A stretch of DNA of 64,000 bases from an uncultured SAR116 cluster alpha proteobacterium (GCA_902523435.1 CABYZM010000002.1:1-64000), one strand, 5' to 3'; counted from the first letter of the stretch, positions 1-9,117 are shown. The notes: generated by a model from the sequence alone, not told the origin. Numbers and translations: made by a program.

Positions 1-587
1 TGCGGGTACTGATCGCGGCTGCCGAAAATGCGATTTCTGCGCAGTCTATGCGCCCGCTTGATGTAATTGACACAGCGGCCGGGATCCCTGTCGAGGTTGG
101 AAATACAGATGCAGAAGGCCGACTTGTGCTAGCTGATGCGCTATATCATGCTTTGCATGATGATGACCATCCAGAGCCTGACTTCCTACTTGATTTTGCC
201 ACACTGACAGGTGCCGCCCGCATTGCATTAGGCACCGAATGTCCTGCCCTGTTCTGTAACCTAAAACAGACCGCCCGTGACATGATGGATCTTAGCGAAG
301 ATGTTGATGATCCAGTGTGGCAGCTGCCTTTATTTGATGCGTATGATCGCTATCTTGATGCTGGTCAGGCAGGCCTATCCAGTACAGGAAATGCAGGCGG
401 TTATGGTGGGGCTATCACAGCAGCTTTATTCCTGAGACGTTTTATAGGCAAAGAGGTAAACTGGGCCCATATTGATGTTATGGCGTGGAATTTATCTGCG
501 AGGCCAGGAAGGCCAAAAGGCGGCGAAGCGATGGGTCTTCGAACCAGCTTTGCTTATATCAAACGGCTTGCAAAAGTCGGTCAGTAG
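1..587 (+). CDS. pepA: Leucyl aminopeptidase (M17 family), C-terminal part
   Basis: This is the carboxy-terminal 194 or so residues of a cytosolic M17 aminopeptidase, which removes N-terminal residues from peptides using two divalent metal ions. The frame is open from base 3 at the window edge, so the start lies outside. The family signature NTDAEGRL is at bases 99-122; its Asp and Glu bind the metals and its Arg is catalytic. DFATLTGAARIALG follows, as in the E. coli enzyme. The frame ends with TAG and overlaps the convergent reductase gene by 7 bases. The ATG at 48 is internal, not the start. The identification is secure from the signature; the exact substrate range is not visible. Confidence 0.93.
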   Translation, partial: RVLIAAAENAISAQSMRPLDVIDTAAGIPVEVGNTDAEGRLVLADALYHALHDDDHPEPDFLLDFATLTGAARIALGTECPALFCNLKQTARDMMDLSEDVDDPVWQLPLFDAYDRYLDAGQAGLSSTGNAGGYGGAITAALFLRRFIGKEVNWAHIDVMAWNLSARPGRPKGGEAMGLRTSFAYIKRLAKVGQ

Positions 588-1522
588 CCCCTGACCTTAT
601 CAACAATATGTTCAGGTTGCCCTCCAGCCAGAACTATTGAAATAGCCTGAGCAACTTGATCAGCGGCTGTATCGGGGTTAGTTTGCGCAGCAACATGAGG
701 CCAGATGGCAATGCGGGTTTCTTTCCAGAACGGATGTGTGTCTGGCAGCGGTTCTTCGACAAAAACATCCAACGCTGCCCCAGCAAGATGACCTGTACGG
801 ACAGCGTTTAGCAGGGCATCTTCTTCTACCTGATGGCCACGTCCAGCATTGATAAAATAAGATCCAGCCGGCATCGCTGCAAAAACATCCGCTGAAAATA
901 GGTTTGTTGTATGCGCAGTCAGAGGCAGAATACAGATATGAGCTCTACAGCTGGACACTATGTTTTGAAAACCCTGCTCACCGTGATAAGTATGTATAGA
1001 TCGCCCCAAATCACGGGGGCGGCGTGACCAACCTTGCACAGCAAACCCGAGGGCCGCCAGACGATGGGCAATCACTCTGCCAATCGCCCCAAGCCCATAA
1101 ACCGCAACAGGCATTTGTGCTGTCTGGCGTTGAGGCAGACTGTCAAAACGGCGTTCTGCAGCAGCCAATCTGTAGGCAGGCCCATCACGCAGATGATCTA
1201 GTAGGGCCAGAATTACCCAGTGCGACAGTGCATGTGACATATCTGGGTCAACTAGCCGCACCACAGGCACGTTATCAGGCAAATGCGGGTCACTGAACAA
1301 ATGGTCAACCCCCTGACCAAGAGAGACAATCAGGCGCAATTGGTTTAGCTGGCGCAAGCGTCCTGCAGGTGGACGCCAGACCAGCGCGATATCAGCATTT
1401 TCCGCATGTGGGGCGGACAGCGGTACCAGCCTGATATGCTTCAGACGTGCGGTCAGCCGTTCTGCCCATAAGATCTGTTTTTCATTCTCTGGCGTGCCAT
1501 CATGATAAGCAATGGTAATCAT
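581..1522 (-). CDS. ghrA: Glyoxylate/hydroxypyruvate reductase A-type 2-hydroxyacid dehydrogenase
   Basis: A 313-residue member of the D-isomer 2-hydroxyacid dehydrogenase family that reduces glyoxylate or hydroxypyruvate with NAD(P)H. The Rossmann motif GLGAIG is at residues 143-148. The NAGRG segment carries the catalytic Arg, followed by the EEPLP and WPHVAAQT segments that supply the Glu and His. The length and the form of the C-terminal half match E. coli GhrA more than the longer GhrB/SerA types. It is transcribed alone, convergent with pepA. Glyoxylate released by the purine pathway further along could be a substrate, but that link is inference. Confidence 0.87.
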   Translation of the reverse strand: MITIAYHDGTPENEKQILWAERLTARLKHIRLVPLSAPHAENADIALVWRPPAGRLRQLNQLRLIVSLGQGVDHLFSDPHLPDNVPVVRLVDPDMSHALSHWVILALLDHLRDGPAYRLAAAERRFDSLPQRQTAQMPVAVYGLGAIGRVIAHRLAALGFAVQGWSRRPRDLGRSIHTYHGEQGFQNIVSSCRAHICILPLTAHTTNLFSADVFAAMPAGSYFINAGRGHQVEEDALLNAVRTGHLAGAALDVFVEEPLPDTHPFWKETRIAIWPHVAAQTNPDTAADQVAQAISIVLAGGQPEHIVDKVRGY

Positions 1523-1564
1523 CTTAACTGCCTAAGCTTTCAATATGATTTAAGACAAACTCAT

Positions 1565-2353
1565 TTAGTTGATCACATCAAGTGCAGCTTTATGCAGCTC
1601 AGGCGTAGCTGCCACCAGGAGCGAGCCATCAGAAGATAAATCAGGCGGCTGCCCGGACCAGTCTGTCACAATAGCTCCAGCCCCTTTTAAAACTGGGATC
1701 AATGCCATGAAATCATGTGTTGCCAATTGATGTTCCATCACCAGATCAAGATGCCCTGCGGCTAGAAGCGCATAATTATAACAATCACCACCATAATGGG
1801 TTGATCGGCAGGTCTTGCCCAATCTGTTAAACCTATTAAGACCTTCTGTTGTGAATGCCTCTGGGCTGGTGGTGGCTATCTGAGCCTGGTCAAGCTCGCG
1901 GCAACTGCTGACAGATAGAGCTGACTGTGTTGCCCCCATGATAAGGTAGCTGCGCTTATCTTGGGTTAAGTAAGTTTCATTTAGGGCCGGCATGTCAATA
2001 AGGCCAGCAAAAGGTTGGCCATCGCAGGCAACACCAACAAGGGTGCCAAATAACGGTTTGCCAATCACAAATGCACGAGTCCCGTCGATCGGGTCAATCA
2101 CCCAGCAGATTTGCCGATCCGCAAGACCACCTTGTTCTTCGCCAATAATTGCATGATGAGGAAACGCCGCTAAGATAGCCTGTCTCAATTCAGTTTCAAC
2201 AGATTTGTCCGCAATAGTAACTGGGCTATTATCAGCTTTTTGTTCAACGGAAAAGTCAGAACGGAAATGCCGGTCGATTAAAGGGCGGCTGAGGGAGGGA
2301 AGCGTCAACAAAAACGAATCTATCTCTACCCAATCCGGCCTTTTATCTGTCAT
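1565..2353 (-). CDS. hisN: Inositol monophosphatase-family phosphatase, HisN-type histidinol-phosphatase
   Basis: A 262-residue Mg-dependent phosphatase of the inositol monophosphatase superfamily. The metal-binding motifs are present: GEEQGG at 71-76 and WVIDPIDGTRAF at 84-95, where D87 and D90 are ligands, plus THDFMA with the third Asp. The way the DPIDGT motif runs into a short RAF loop resembles the HisN histidinol-phosphatase branch used by alphaproteobacteria, which would make this the penultimate step of histidine synthesis. A general inositol-1-phosphatase or CysQ-like role is the alternative. Its ATG overlaps the stop of the upstream cytochrome gene in an ATGA arrangement, so the two are co-transcribed. 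Confidence 0.8.
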   Translation of the reverse strand: MTDKRPDWVEIDSFLLTLPSLSRPLIDRHFRSDFSVEQKADNSPVTIADKSVETELRQAILAAFPHHAIIGEEQGGLADRQICWVIDPIDGTRAFVIGKPLFGTLVGVACDGQPFAGLIDMPALNETYLTQDKRSYLIMGATQSALSVSSCRELDQAQIATTSPEAFTTEGLNRFNRLGKTCRSTHYGGDCYNYALLAAGHLDLVMEHQLATHDFMALIPVLKGAGAIVTDWSGQPPDLSSDGSLLVAATPELHKAALDVIN

Positions 2354-2916
2354 TGGGCCTCAGCAGCTATCTCATCACTAGTCGGCAACGCTGCTGGCTG
2401 GTCAGCCTTACTACGCATATAGGCAATCAGATTGGCCCTGTCTGCCGGCTTTTTCAGGCCAGCGAAATTCATCTTTGTGCCTGAGATGTACGCTTTTGGC
2501 TTGTAAAAGAATTGGTTCAGAGACTGATAATCCCATTCCCCGCCAAACCCGGCCAGTGCTTCAGAATACGCATAGCCATCGATTTGACCCTTACTTGTAT
2601 TTACAATGTTCCATAGGGCAGGCCCAACTTTGTTCTGACCACCCTTGTCAAACACATGACAGGCTGTGCATTTCTTGGCAACTTTCTGCCCAGCGGCAAT
2701 ATCAGCATCCGCTAGCATAGCCAAAATTGGTTCAGGACCAACAGGTGCGGCACCAGCGGATGAAGATGCAAGCTGTTCGGTGATTTGAATCGGATACGAA
2801 TTTTCCGCCAGCTTCTGATGCGGGACCAGAATTTCTGCAATTTTATATCCGCCCAAAGCGATTAGGCCAGCCATAAGAAAACCAGCTGCAGCTTTATTAA
2901 ATTTTAAATCATCCAT
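2350..2916 (-). CDS. Membrane-anchored class I cytochrome c (CycM type)
   Basis: This 188-residue protein has one N-terminal membrane anchor (about residues 8-30) and a periplasmic cytochrome c domain. The haem-binding CTACH motif is at 83-87, and the axial Met is in SGTKMNFAG near the C terminus. The layout is that of CycM/cytochrome c552, which carries electrons from the bc1 complex to terminal oxidase. I chose the ATG at 2916 because a GGGGAA ribosome site precedes it and the anchor then begins at once; an upstream ATG at 2994 would add 26 unlikely residues. The cytochrome-kdsB-pheA neighbourhood is a conserved alphaproteobacterial arrangement. The first gene of a pair with hisN. Confidence 0.88.
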   Translation of the reverse strand: MDDLKFNKAAAGFLMAGLIALGGYKIAEILVPHQKLAENSYPIQITEQLASSSAGAAPVGPEPILAMLADADIAAGQKVAKKCTACHVFDKGGQNKVGPALWNIVNTSKGQIDGYAYSEALAGFGGEWDYQSLNQFFYKPKAYISGTKMNFAGLKKPADRANLIAYMRSKADQPAALPTSDEIAAEAQ

Positions 2917-3166
2917 ACTTTTGTATTCCCCAGAGCTGTTAAAGAACAGTTGAAACCAGTGTTCAAGCTGATTATCTCTCGCGCTTAAAAACATCTCCTG
3001 TCAACGCAGGCGTTCCTCATGAGTTTTGTGATACCGCAATTTTCAGATTGTCTCAAGTCCTGCAAGCCAATCAGCACTGGTCCTTTTTCTTTGCCAGCCA
3101 GACCAAAATATGAAACCTTATGTTCAGCTTCATTAGCAATTTAATTGATTGAAAAAACAGCCTGTT

Positions 3167-3907
3167 ATGACGACTGATATTCTCACACTTATACCTGCTC
3201 GCATAAAGGCAACAAGACTCCCAGGAAAACCGCTAGCGGAAATTGCTGGAAAACCTATGATTTGCCATGTGTGGGAAAAGGCTGTAAAGGCTGATTTAGG
3301 GCCTGTATTTGTGGCCACAGATAGTCCAGAAATTGTTCAAACCATTGAGGCAGTTGGTGGGCAGGCTGTATTGACAGCTGCAAGCCATCCTTCAGGATCT
3401 GACAGAATCTATGAGGCATTATGCCACATAGATTCTGAAGGCAGGTATGAGGAGGTCATTAATCTGCAGGGGGATTTACCTGAACTGGACCCGGCGCTAT
3501 TGGAAAAGCTGGCTGAGATGCTGCGTGACCCAAACTGGGACTTAACCACCCTTGCCGCCCCCGCCAGCCAGGAAGAGGCTGTCAAATCGCAGATTGTTAA
3601 AGCTGTTGTTAGCTTTACAGATAACAGCAAGCGCGCCGGCCAAGCCCTTTATTTCAGCCGCGCAGCTGTTCCAGATGGGCCAGAGGGTTTTCTACATCAT
3701 ATTGGCCTTTATGGCTGGCGGCGAAAGGCCCTTTCCACATTTGTCAAACTGCCACCTTCGCCACTGGAATTATCTGAAAAGCTGGAACAACTTCGTGCAT
3801 TGGAAGCAGGCATGAAAATTGGCATTGCCGTAGTTGACCATGCGCCTGGCGGCATTGATACGGCGGATGATCTAGCGGAAGTCAGACTGCGCCTAGGAAC
3901 AGATTAA
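3167..3907 (+). CDS. kdsB: 3-deoxy-manno-octulosonate cytidylyltransferase
   Basis: KdsB activates Kdo as CMP-Kdo for lipid A inner-core assembly in the cytoplasm, so it marks a Gram-negative outer membrane. From ATG 3167 the protein is 246 residues and opens with the nucleotide-binding signature IPARIKATRLPGKPL at 9-23, lining up with the E. coli N terminus. GSDRI and LQGDLPEL follow as expected. A TTG at 3149 would add six residues; neither start has a clear ribosome site, so the start is set by homology. The gene is divergent from the cytochrome gene and is followed by pheA on the same strand. Confidence 0.92.
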   Translation: MTTDILTLIPARIKATRLPGKPLAEIAGKPMICHVWEKAVKADLGPVFVATDSPEIVQTIEAVGGQAVLTAASHPSGSDRIYEALCHIDSEGRYEEVINLQGDLPELDPALLEKLAEMLRDPNWDLTTLAAPASQEEAVKSQIVKAVVSFTDNSKRAGQALYFSRAAVPDGPEGFLHHIGLYGWRRKALSTFVKLPPSPLELSEKLEQLRALEAGMKIGIAVVDHAPGGIDTADDLAEVRLRLGTD

Positions 3908-3975
3908 ATAGTGGATTTGAAAAGCCTGTTAAAAAAGCGTAAAAAAAGCGCAGATGAAGGAAAAAGAGGCTGGAC

Positions 3976-4815
3976 ATGGCAGATAAGAGAAAAATAGCCT
4001 TCCAGGGTGTACCTGGGGCTTATTCCCATATGGCCTGCAACACACATGCGCCTAAGCACATACCGCTGCCTTGCGAGAGTTTTTCAGAAATGATCGCTGC
4101 AGTACAGAACGGCGACGCCGAACTGGCCATGGTTCCAGTAGAAAATTCTACTGCTGGACGTGTAGCTGATATTCACCATCTACTTCCTGAATCAGGCCTT
4201 TACATTATCGATGAGCATTACCAACCTGTTCACCATAAGCTGTTGGGTCTCAAAGGCGTCAGACCAGAGCAAATAACAGAAGTACACAGTCATGAGCAGG
4301 GGCTGGCTCAATGCCGTAAATCCTTGCGGGCTCATGGCATAAAACCAGTTATTCACACGGATACAGCAGGAGCGGCCAAGGATATTGCAGCCCGTGGCGA
4401 ACCGCATATTGGGGCAGTTGCGTCTGCATTAGCCGCAGAGATTTACAACCTTGATATTCTAGATGCAGACATTCTGGATGAAAACACAAACACAACACGC
4501 TTTCTTATTATGTCACGTGATTTCCAAAAGGCCCCTGACCCGACTTTGCCTACCATAACGACACTTATTTTTGAGGTCAGGTCAGTTCCTGCTGTCTTAT
4601 ATAAATGTCTCGGCGGATTTGCGACCAACAATATCAATTTAACAAAGCTAGAATCGTACATGCTAAACGGGTCATTGAAAGCGGCTCGTTTCTATGCTGA
4701 TTGTGAAGGACATATTGACAGTCCAGCAATGAAACAAGCGTTGGAAGAGCTTCAATTTTACTGCACAGATGGAGGTATCACTGTGCTGGGAAGCTATCCT
4801 GCTAATCGCGACTGA
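3976..4815 (+). CDS. pheA: Prephenate dehydratase
   Basis: A 279-residue monofunctional prephenate dehydratase that converts prephenate to phenylpyruvate for phenylalanine synthesis. The catalytic half starts with FQGVPGAYSH and contains the NTTRFLIM motif near residue 175, whose Thr-Arg-Phe is required for activity. Residues from about 195 form the ACT domain that binds phenylalanine for feedback control, with LTKLESY in place of the enteric ESRP form, as is usual in alphaproteobacteria. No chorismate mutase domain is fused. It stands 68 bases after kdsB, with AGAGG before the ATG. Confidence 0.93.
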   Translation: MADKRKIAFQGVPGAYSHMACNTHAPKHIPLPCESFSEMIAAVQNGDAELAMVPVENSTAGRVADIHHLLPESGLYIIDEHYQPVHHKLLGLKGVRPEQITEVHSHEQGLAQCRKSLRAHGIKPVIHTDTAGAAKDIAARGEPHIGAVASALAAEIYNLDILDADILDENTNTTRFLIMSRDFQKAPDPTLPTITTLIFEVRSVPAVLYKCLGGFATNNINLTKLESYMLNGSLKAARFYADCEGHIDSPAMKQALEELQFYCTDGGITVLGSYPANRD

Positions 4816-4821
4816 AAAAAC

Positions 4822-4850
4822 TTGTTTATGCAGTACATTTCAAGCATAAT
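4822..4850 (+). promoter_or_regulatory. Sigma70-type promoter of the SRP RNA gene
   Basis: TTGTTT at 4822-4827 and CATAAT at 4845-4850 are separated by exactly 17 bases. The expected transcription start, about 7-12 bases after the -10, falls just before the first paired base of the SRP RNA at 4862. The promoter lies directly behind the pheA stop. The match in spacing and position makes it convincing even though neither hexamer is perfect. Confidence 0.7.
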
Positions 4851-4857
4851 TTGGAAC

Positions 4858-4948
4858 GGAAGGTTGGGTGGACGAATGGACAGGGTGACTAGGCCAGGTC
4901 CGAAAGGAAGCAGCCACAGTCTGCACCAAGCGGGTCATCCAGCCTTTC
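4858..4948 (+). ncRNA. ffs: Signal recognition particle RNA (small 4.5S type)
   Basis: The conserved SRP domain IV loop is visible as CAGGTCCGAAAGGAAGCAGC around 4895-4914; it binds Ffh. The ends pair: GGTTGGGTGG from 4862 is complementary, with G-U pairs, to the CATCCAGCC segment ending near 4944. This gives the hairpin of about 90 nucleotides usual for the short bacterial SRP RNA that guides membrane proteins to SecYEG. Placement just ahead of dnaX is a common arrangement. The exact ends are estimates: the 5' end from the promoter, the 3' end from pairing. An open frame across this stretch (from 4822) is not a gene. Confidence 0.88.
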
Positions 4949-5083
4949 ATGCTTTGCCACATGATTTACGATATGAACTGCCCGACCATCTGACCTTTCT
5001 GCCGAAAAAATACGAGATGAGGGCTAACCGCAAGGCAGAACAGGATCTGGTCAGGCCAGCAATAAACCGATAGTCTTTTCCCT

Positions 5084-6823
5084 ATGAAAAACCTCGCCAA
5101 CCAGCCTTACCGTGTTCTAGCCCGCAAATACCGCCCTGCCACTTTTGAGCAAATGATCGGCCAAGATGCGCTTGTGCAGACACTGACGAATGCAATTGCT
5201 CTAGGAAGGTTGGCGCATGCCTTTATTCTCACTGGCGTGCGCGGAATTGGCAAAACATCAACGGCTCGCATCTTGGCAAAAGGTCTGAATTGTGAGGGAG
5301 CAGACGGGGCAGGCGGGCCTACTATGTCGCCCTGCGGGACCTGCAACCCATGCAAGGATATTAATGAAGGGTGCCATATTGATGTTCTGGAAATGGATGC
5401 CGCCAGCAACACAGGCGTTGATGATGTGCGCGATATTATTGATGGTGCGGCCTACAGACCTGTATCCGCCCGTTTTAAAATTTATATCGTCGATGAAGTT
5501 CACATGCTGTCACGCAATGCGTTTAATGCCTTGCTGAAGACGCTTGAAGAGCCACCAGATAATGTGAAATTTATCTTCGCCACAACTGAAATCCGGAAAG
5601 TGCCTGTGACCATCCTGTCCAGATGTCAGCGTTTTGACCTACGCCGAGTTCCCGTTGATGTGATGACACATCACCTGCAGACCATTGCAGACTCAGAACA
5701 GATAAAGGCGGCGGCAAACACGCTTGTACATATTGCCAAAGCCTCTGAGGGCTCTGTCAGAGACGCTTTGTCCCTACTTGACCAGGCCGCAGCGATGAAT
5801 GCCGATGAAATTTCAGAACAGGCTGTTCTGGATATGCTGGGCCAGGCCAATACTGATTTGGTCCTGAAGACCCTGCAAGCCTGTCTTAACGGACAGACGG
5901 CAGCGGCACTCAACCTGTTTGCAACAGCAGATGCTTGCGGAGCAGAACCTGATGTCTTTATCGCTGATATGCTAGATAATATCCATCTGGCCAGCCTGAT
6001 AGCAGGCGGGGCAGGCTCATCTGACCAGCCTGAAGCGCAAAGTCAGATGCTTACAGCAATCGCAACCGCAGGCATTGCTCGTCTAGGGCGGGCCTGGCAG
6101 TTACTGCTGAACGGACACCATGAAATCAAAGACGCACCGAACCCGAAAACAGCTGCTCAGATGGTTCTGATCAGGTTGGCCCATATAGCGCCTATGCCGA
6201 CTCCAGCTGAAATTATCAAGTCTCTCACCGAGGAACCAATGGACGCCCCTGCCGCGCAGACACCAACAGCAATATTGTCATCCGAGGCACCGCGCACAGA
6301 ATCTGAACTCGTTCCCGCTCAGGTTGCGCCTACTCAGATACCACAGACAGAAACGTCCCCGGTAGAAACTGACATCCCTTCGCAACTTGCTAATGAGAAG
6401 AACAGCCCAGCAGGAACAGTATTTTCCAGCCTGCAGGATATTGCCATAAGCCTAAATGAGGCTGGAGAGAAAATTCTGGCCGCACGCCTACGCCAACATC
6501 TGCGCCCTGTCAGTCTTGCAGATGGTAAGTTGGAAGTGCAAATAGATGGCGATGTGAAACACGAAAATTTTCTGGGTGACCTGGCCCGATTCATGAGTCA
6601 GAAAAGCGGTCAGCCCTGGCTGGTCTCCCAAGCATCTCAAGGGGGCGGGCAAACATTGGCAGAGCTGGACAGCCAGGCAGATGAGCAGAAAAAAAAGGCC
6701 GCAGCTGAACATCCTATTGTTGCTGCGATTCTGGACAAATTTGATAGCGCTGAAATCACAGCTGTGCGCCCACAAAACGCCGAAGACGAAATACATTCAG
6801 ATGATGAGGTGAAAAATGCGTAA
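5084..6823 (+). CDS. dnaX: DNA polymerase III subunit gamma/tau
   Basis: DnaX is the ATPase of the clamp loader, which places the beta clamp on primed DNA. The 579-residue protein has the Walker A motif GVRGIGKTS at 51-59, a four-Cys zinc module in residues 69-96, the Walker B segment IYIVDEVHML, and LSRCQRFDLRR with the sensor Ser-Arg-Cys. A Pro/Thr-rich linker (about 385-450) leads to the C-terminal tau region, ending with HPIVAAILDKF, which is conserved in alphaproteobacteria. Bases 6691-6697 read A-AAA-AAG in frame, the E. coli dnaX slippery heptamer, and a -1 shift would stop three codons later (see findings). The gene overlaps ybaB by 8 bases. Confidence 0.95.
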   Translation: MKNLANQPYRVLARKYRPATFEQMIGQDALVQTLTNAIALGRLAHAFILTGVRGIGKTSTARILAKGLNCEGADGAGGPTMSPCGTCNPCKDINEGCHIDVLEMDAASNTGVDDVRDIIDGAAYRPVSARFKIYIVDEVHMLSRNAFNALLKTLEEPPDNVKFIFATTEIRKVPVTILSRCQRFDLRRVPVDVMTHHLQTIADSEQIKAAANTLVHIAKASEGSVRDALSLLDQAAAMNADEISEQAVLDMLGQANTDLVLKTLQACLNGQTAAALNLFATADACGAEPDVFIADMLDNIHLASLIAGGAGSSDQPEAQSQMLTAIATAGIARLGRAWQLLLNGHHEIKDAPNPKTAAQMVLIRLAHIAPMPTPAEIIKSLTEEPMDAPAAQTPTAILSSEAPRTESELVPAQVAPTQIPQTETSPVETDIPSQLANEKNSPAGTVFSSLQDIAISLNEAGEKILAARLRQHLRPVSLADGKLEVQIDGDVKHENFLGDLARFMSQKSGQPWLVSQASQGGGQTLAELDSQADEQKKKAAAEHPIVAAILDKFDSAEITAVRPQNAEDEIHSDDEVKNA

Positions 6824-7139
6824 TTTTGGTGGCATGATGAAAAAGGTTCAGGAAATGCAGAGCCGCATGGAGGAAATAACCCGTGAAATCGAATCTAGCC
6901 GGTTCCAGAGTTCAGTAGGCGGCGGCGCTGTCGTTGCCACCCTGTCTGGAAAAGGCGAGATTATCGCGTTGGAACTCTCGCCAGAGCTGATGGCTGACGG
7001 TGATGCAGATACGCTTGCTGAACTTGTTATGCTGGCAGTGAACAATGCCAAGTCGGAAGCGGATGCCAAAAAGGCGGATGCCTTAAAAGAAATGACAGGC
7101 GGCTTGCCTTTGCCACCAGGCCTGTCGCTACCTTTTTGA
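6816..7139 (+). CDS. ybaB: YbaB/EbfC-family nucleoid-associated protein
   Basis: A 107-residue member of the YbaB/EbfC family, small dimeric DNA-binding proteins found on the nucleoid. The family pattern is clear: an N-terminal helix [15 protein letters not shown], the core strand containing [16 protein letters not shown], and a Gly/Pro-rich C terminus ending [11 protein letters not shown]. The ATG overlaps the end of dnaX by 8 bases, and recR follows 28 bases later; dnaX-ybaB-recR is a widely conserved operon linked to replication and repair. The molecular role of YbaB is still not well defined. Confidence 0.93.
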   Translation: MRNFGGMMKKVQEMQSRMEEITREIESSRFQSSVGGGAVVATLSGKGEIIALELSPELMADGDADTLAELVMLAVNNAKSEADAKKADALKEMTGGLPLPPGLSLPF

Positions 7140-7167
7140 GCCACCCATCCGGAAAAGGGATATTTTT

Positions 7168-7827
7168 ATGGCCCAGCACCCACTTGACCAGCTGATCCAA
7201 AGGCTTTCCCGCCTTCCTGGGCTGGGCCCGCGTTCTGCCCGACGGACAGCTTTATATCTTTTAAAAAACCGGGACCAGGTTATGCTGCCTCTGGCAAATG
7301 AGCTTGATCATGCTGCTCGTAAGGTACGAACCTGTGTAGATTGCGGGAATCTCGATTTAAGTGATCTCTGCACAATTTGCCAGGATAGTCGGCGTGATAG
7401 CCGACGCATCTGTGTGGTTGAGGATGTGTCAGATTTGTGGGCAATTGAACGAGCTGGTATTTATTCAGGCCTTTATCATATTCTTGGGGGCACATTGAGC
7501 GCACTGGACGGTAGGGGTCCGAGTGAACTAGGCATCGACAGACTAGTTCAGAGAGCGAGCCATTTATCTGAAAGCCAATCTGATGGCCAGTTTGAAACAA
7601 TAGAGCCCCTATCAATAGACCGTCTTTCAGCTCAGATGGGTGAGATTATTCTAGCAACATCTGCAACTGTAGATGGCCAAACCACCGCCCATTATATTGC
7701 CGAAAGGCTTGAAAACCTGCCAGTTCAGATTACCCGTCTTGCACATGGCGTTCCTGTTGGTGGCGAGTTGAATTATCTGGATGATGGCACATTAGCTCAA
7801 GCCATGAAGGCCAGAAGCCGCCTATAA
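7168..7827 (+). CDS. recR: Recombination protein RecR
   Basis: RecR works with RecO (and RecF) to load RecA on single-stranded gaps. The 219-residue product has the helix-hairpin-helix region [14 protein letters not shown], a four-Cys zinc finger at C56, C59, C68 and C71, and a Toprim domain from about residue 80 with [10 protein letters not shown]. It is some 18-20 residues longer than the usual 200-residue RecR; the excess lies within the Toprim domain, around residues 132-155 (the stretch with [12 protein letters not shown]). The start ATG follows an AAAAGGGA ribosome site. It ends four bases before the convergent rmuC. Confidence 0.93.
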   Translation: MAQHPLDQLIQRLSRLPGLGPRSARRTALYLLKNRDQVMLPLANELDHAARKVRTCVDCGNLDLSDLCTICQDSRRDSRRICVVEDVSDLWAIERAGIYSGLYHILGGTLSALDGRGPSELGIDRLVQRASHLSESQSDGQFETIEPLSIDRLSAQMGEIILATSATVDGQTTAHYIAERLENLPVQITRLAHGVPVGGELNYLDDGTLAQAMKARSRL

Positions 7828-7831
7828 TGGC

Positions 7832-8965
7832 TCAGACAGTTTTGTCAGCAGCCTTTGTGTCTGTTTCGTCTGGCAGCAGATCAGCCTGTGCGGGCAGGAC
7901 CGAGCCAGGCGGAGTTTCTGAAACCTCATAATCTTCGATACGTTTCCCTCTGGAAGTGATTTTGCCAGTTGAGGTTTTGATCTCTCGCACATCGCGCTGA
8001 GCCAAATCAAAATGCTTGTCCAAATTATCTACCCGCTTATCCAGACGTTCGATATCTGTAATCAGAACACCGATTTCCTTTTGAATAAGCGCCGTCTGTT
8101 CACGCATCCGCGCATCACGCAAAACAGCCCTCACTGTGTTTAATGTTGCCATCATTGTTGTCGGGGAAACAATCCAGACGCGGGAACTATAAGATTTTTC
8201 GACGATATCCGGAAGATGAGCATGAAGTTCGGCGTAGACCGCCTCTGAGGGCAGAAACATACAGGCTGACTCAGCTGTTTCACCAGTAATAATGTAGCGC
8301 TCATGGATATCACGAACGTGTTTGAGAACATCTGCACCCAGCTTTTTACGAGCAGCCCGCCGCGCTGCCTCATCGTCCGCCTGCCGCAGGTGATGCCAAG
8401 CCTCTAGCGGAAACTTTGAATCAATAACAATATCCCCAGGTGGATTCGGCAATTTCAGCACACAATCTGCCCGCTTCCCATTGGACAGCTGAACCTGAAA
8501 GTCATACGCATTGGGCGGCAGGACGGTCCGCACTAAATTTTCCAGCTGCACCTCGCCAAAGGCTCCCCGATCTGTCTTGTTCGCCAAGATATTATGAAGC
8601 TGTGTAACCTGCCCAGTCAGCTCACTAATCTTCGCATTCGCCGCATCTATGACTGCCAGCCGTGCGGAGAGGTCGGTTAAGTTCTGATGTGTTTTTTCTG
8701 TCTGTTGCTGCAGCGACTGGCCCATCCGCTGGGACATCCCAGCAAGCGATTCCTCAAGCCTCTTTGACAACGCAGACATTTGCTCAATCTGGGCTTGCTG
8801 CTGTTGCTGGCTGGTCTGACTTAACATGGACAGCTGGCCCCGCAAATCAACTAGTTCAGGAGCAGTAGTCCGAACATCTGTCCCGCGCTTAGCAAGCACA
8901 AAGAAAAAGCCAACCACACAGCCGCCCAAAAGCCCCCAGGGCAAAATAAGAAGAAAATCTGTCAT
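7832..8965 (-). CDS. rmuC: DNA recombination protein RmuC
   Basis: RmuC is a membrane-tethered protein with a predicted nuclease-like core that limits recombination at inverted repeats. From ATG 8965 the product is 377 residues: an N-terminal membrane segment (about residues 3-23, FLLILPWGLLGGCVVGFFF), a Gln-rich coiled coil to about residue 110, and the RmuC domain with VIDSKFPLEAW and YIITGETAESACMFLPSEAVYAEL-type sequence. The upstream codon at 9037 would put 24 polar residues ahead of the anchor, so 8965 is preferred, although no strong ribosome site is seen at either. Confidence 0.9.
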   Translation of the reverse strand: MTDFLLILPWGLLGGCVVGFFFVLAKRGTDVRTTAPELVDLRGQLSMLSQTSQQQQQAQIEQMSALSKRLEESLAGMSQRMGQSLQQQTEKTHQNLTDLSARLAVIDAANAKISELTGQVTQLHNILANKTDRGAFGEVQLENLVRTVLPPNAYDFQVQLSNGKRADCVLKLPNPPGDIVIDSKFPLEAWHHLRQADDEAARRAARKKLGADVLKHVRDIHERYIITGETAESACMFLPSEAVYAELHAHLPDIVEKSYSSRVWIVSPTTMMATLNTVRAVLRDARMREQTALIQKEIGVLITDIERLDKRVDNLDKHFDLAQRDVREIKTSTGKITSRGKRIEDYEVSETPPGSVLPAQADLLPDETDTKAADKTV

Positions 8966-9117
8966 GACACTTAGTCTATCAGCATTATGTCTGCGTTTCA
9001 TCTGAAATGACTGTCTGGCGATGCTTGCACAATCCAAGACAAATCTTCATAGTGCGGTTATTTACAGTATAGGCCGATTTGGTCTGAACTTATTTTTAAG
9101 GAAAAGGTCTCTTTCCC

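Noticed and set aside
4822-5073. 83-codon frame after pheA
   Set aside because: It runs through the SRP RNA, whose conserved loop and pairing ends explain the sequence.
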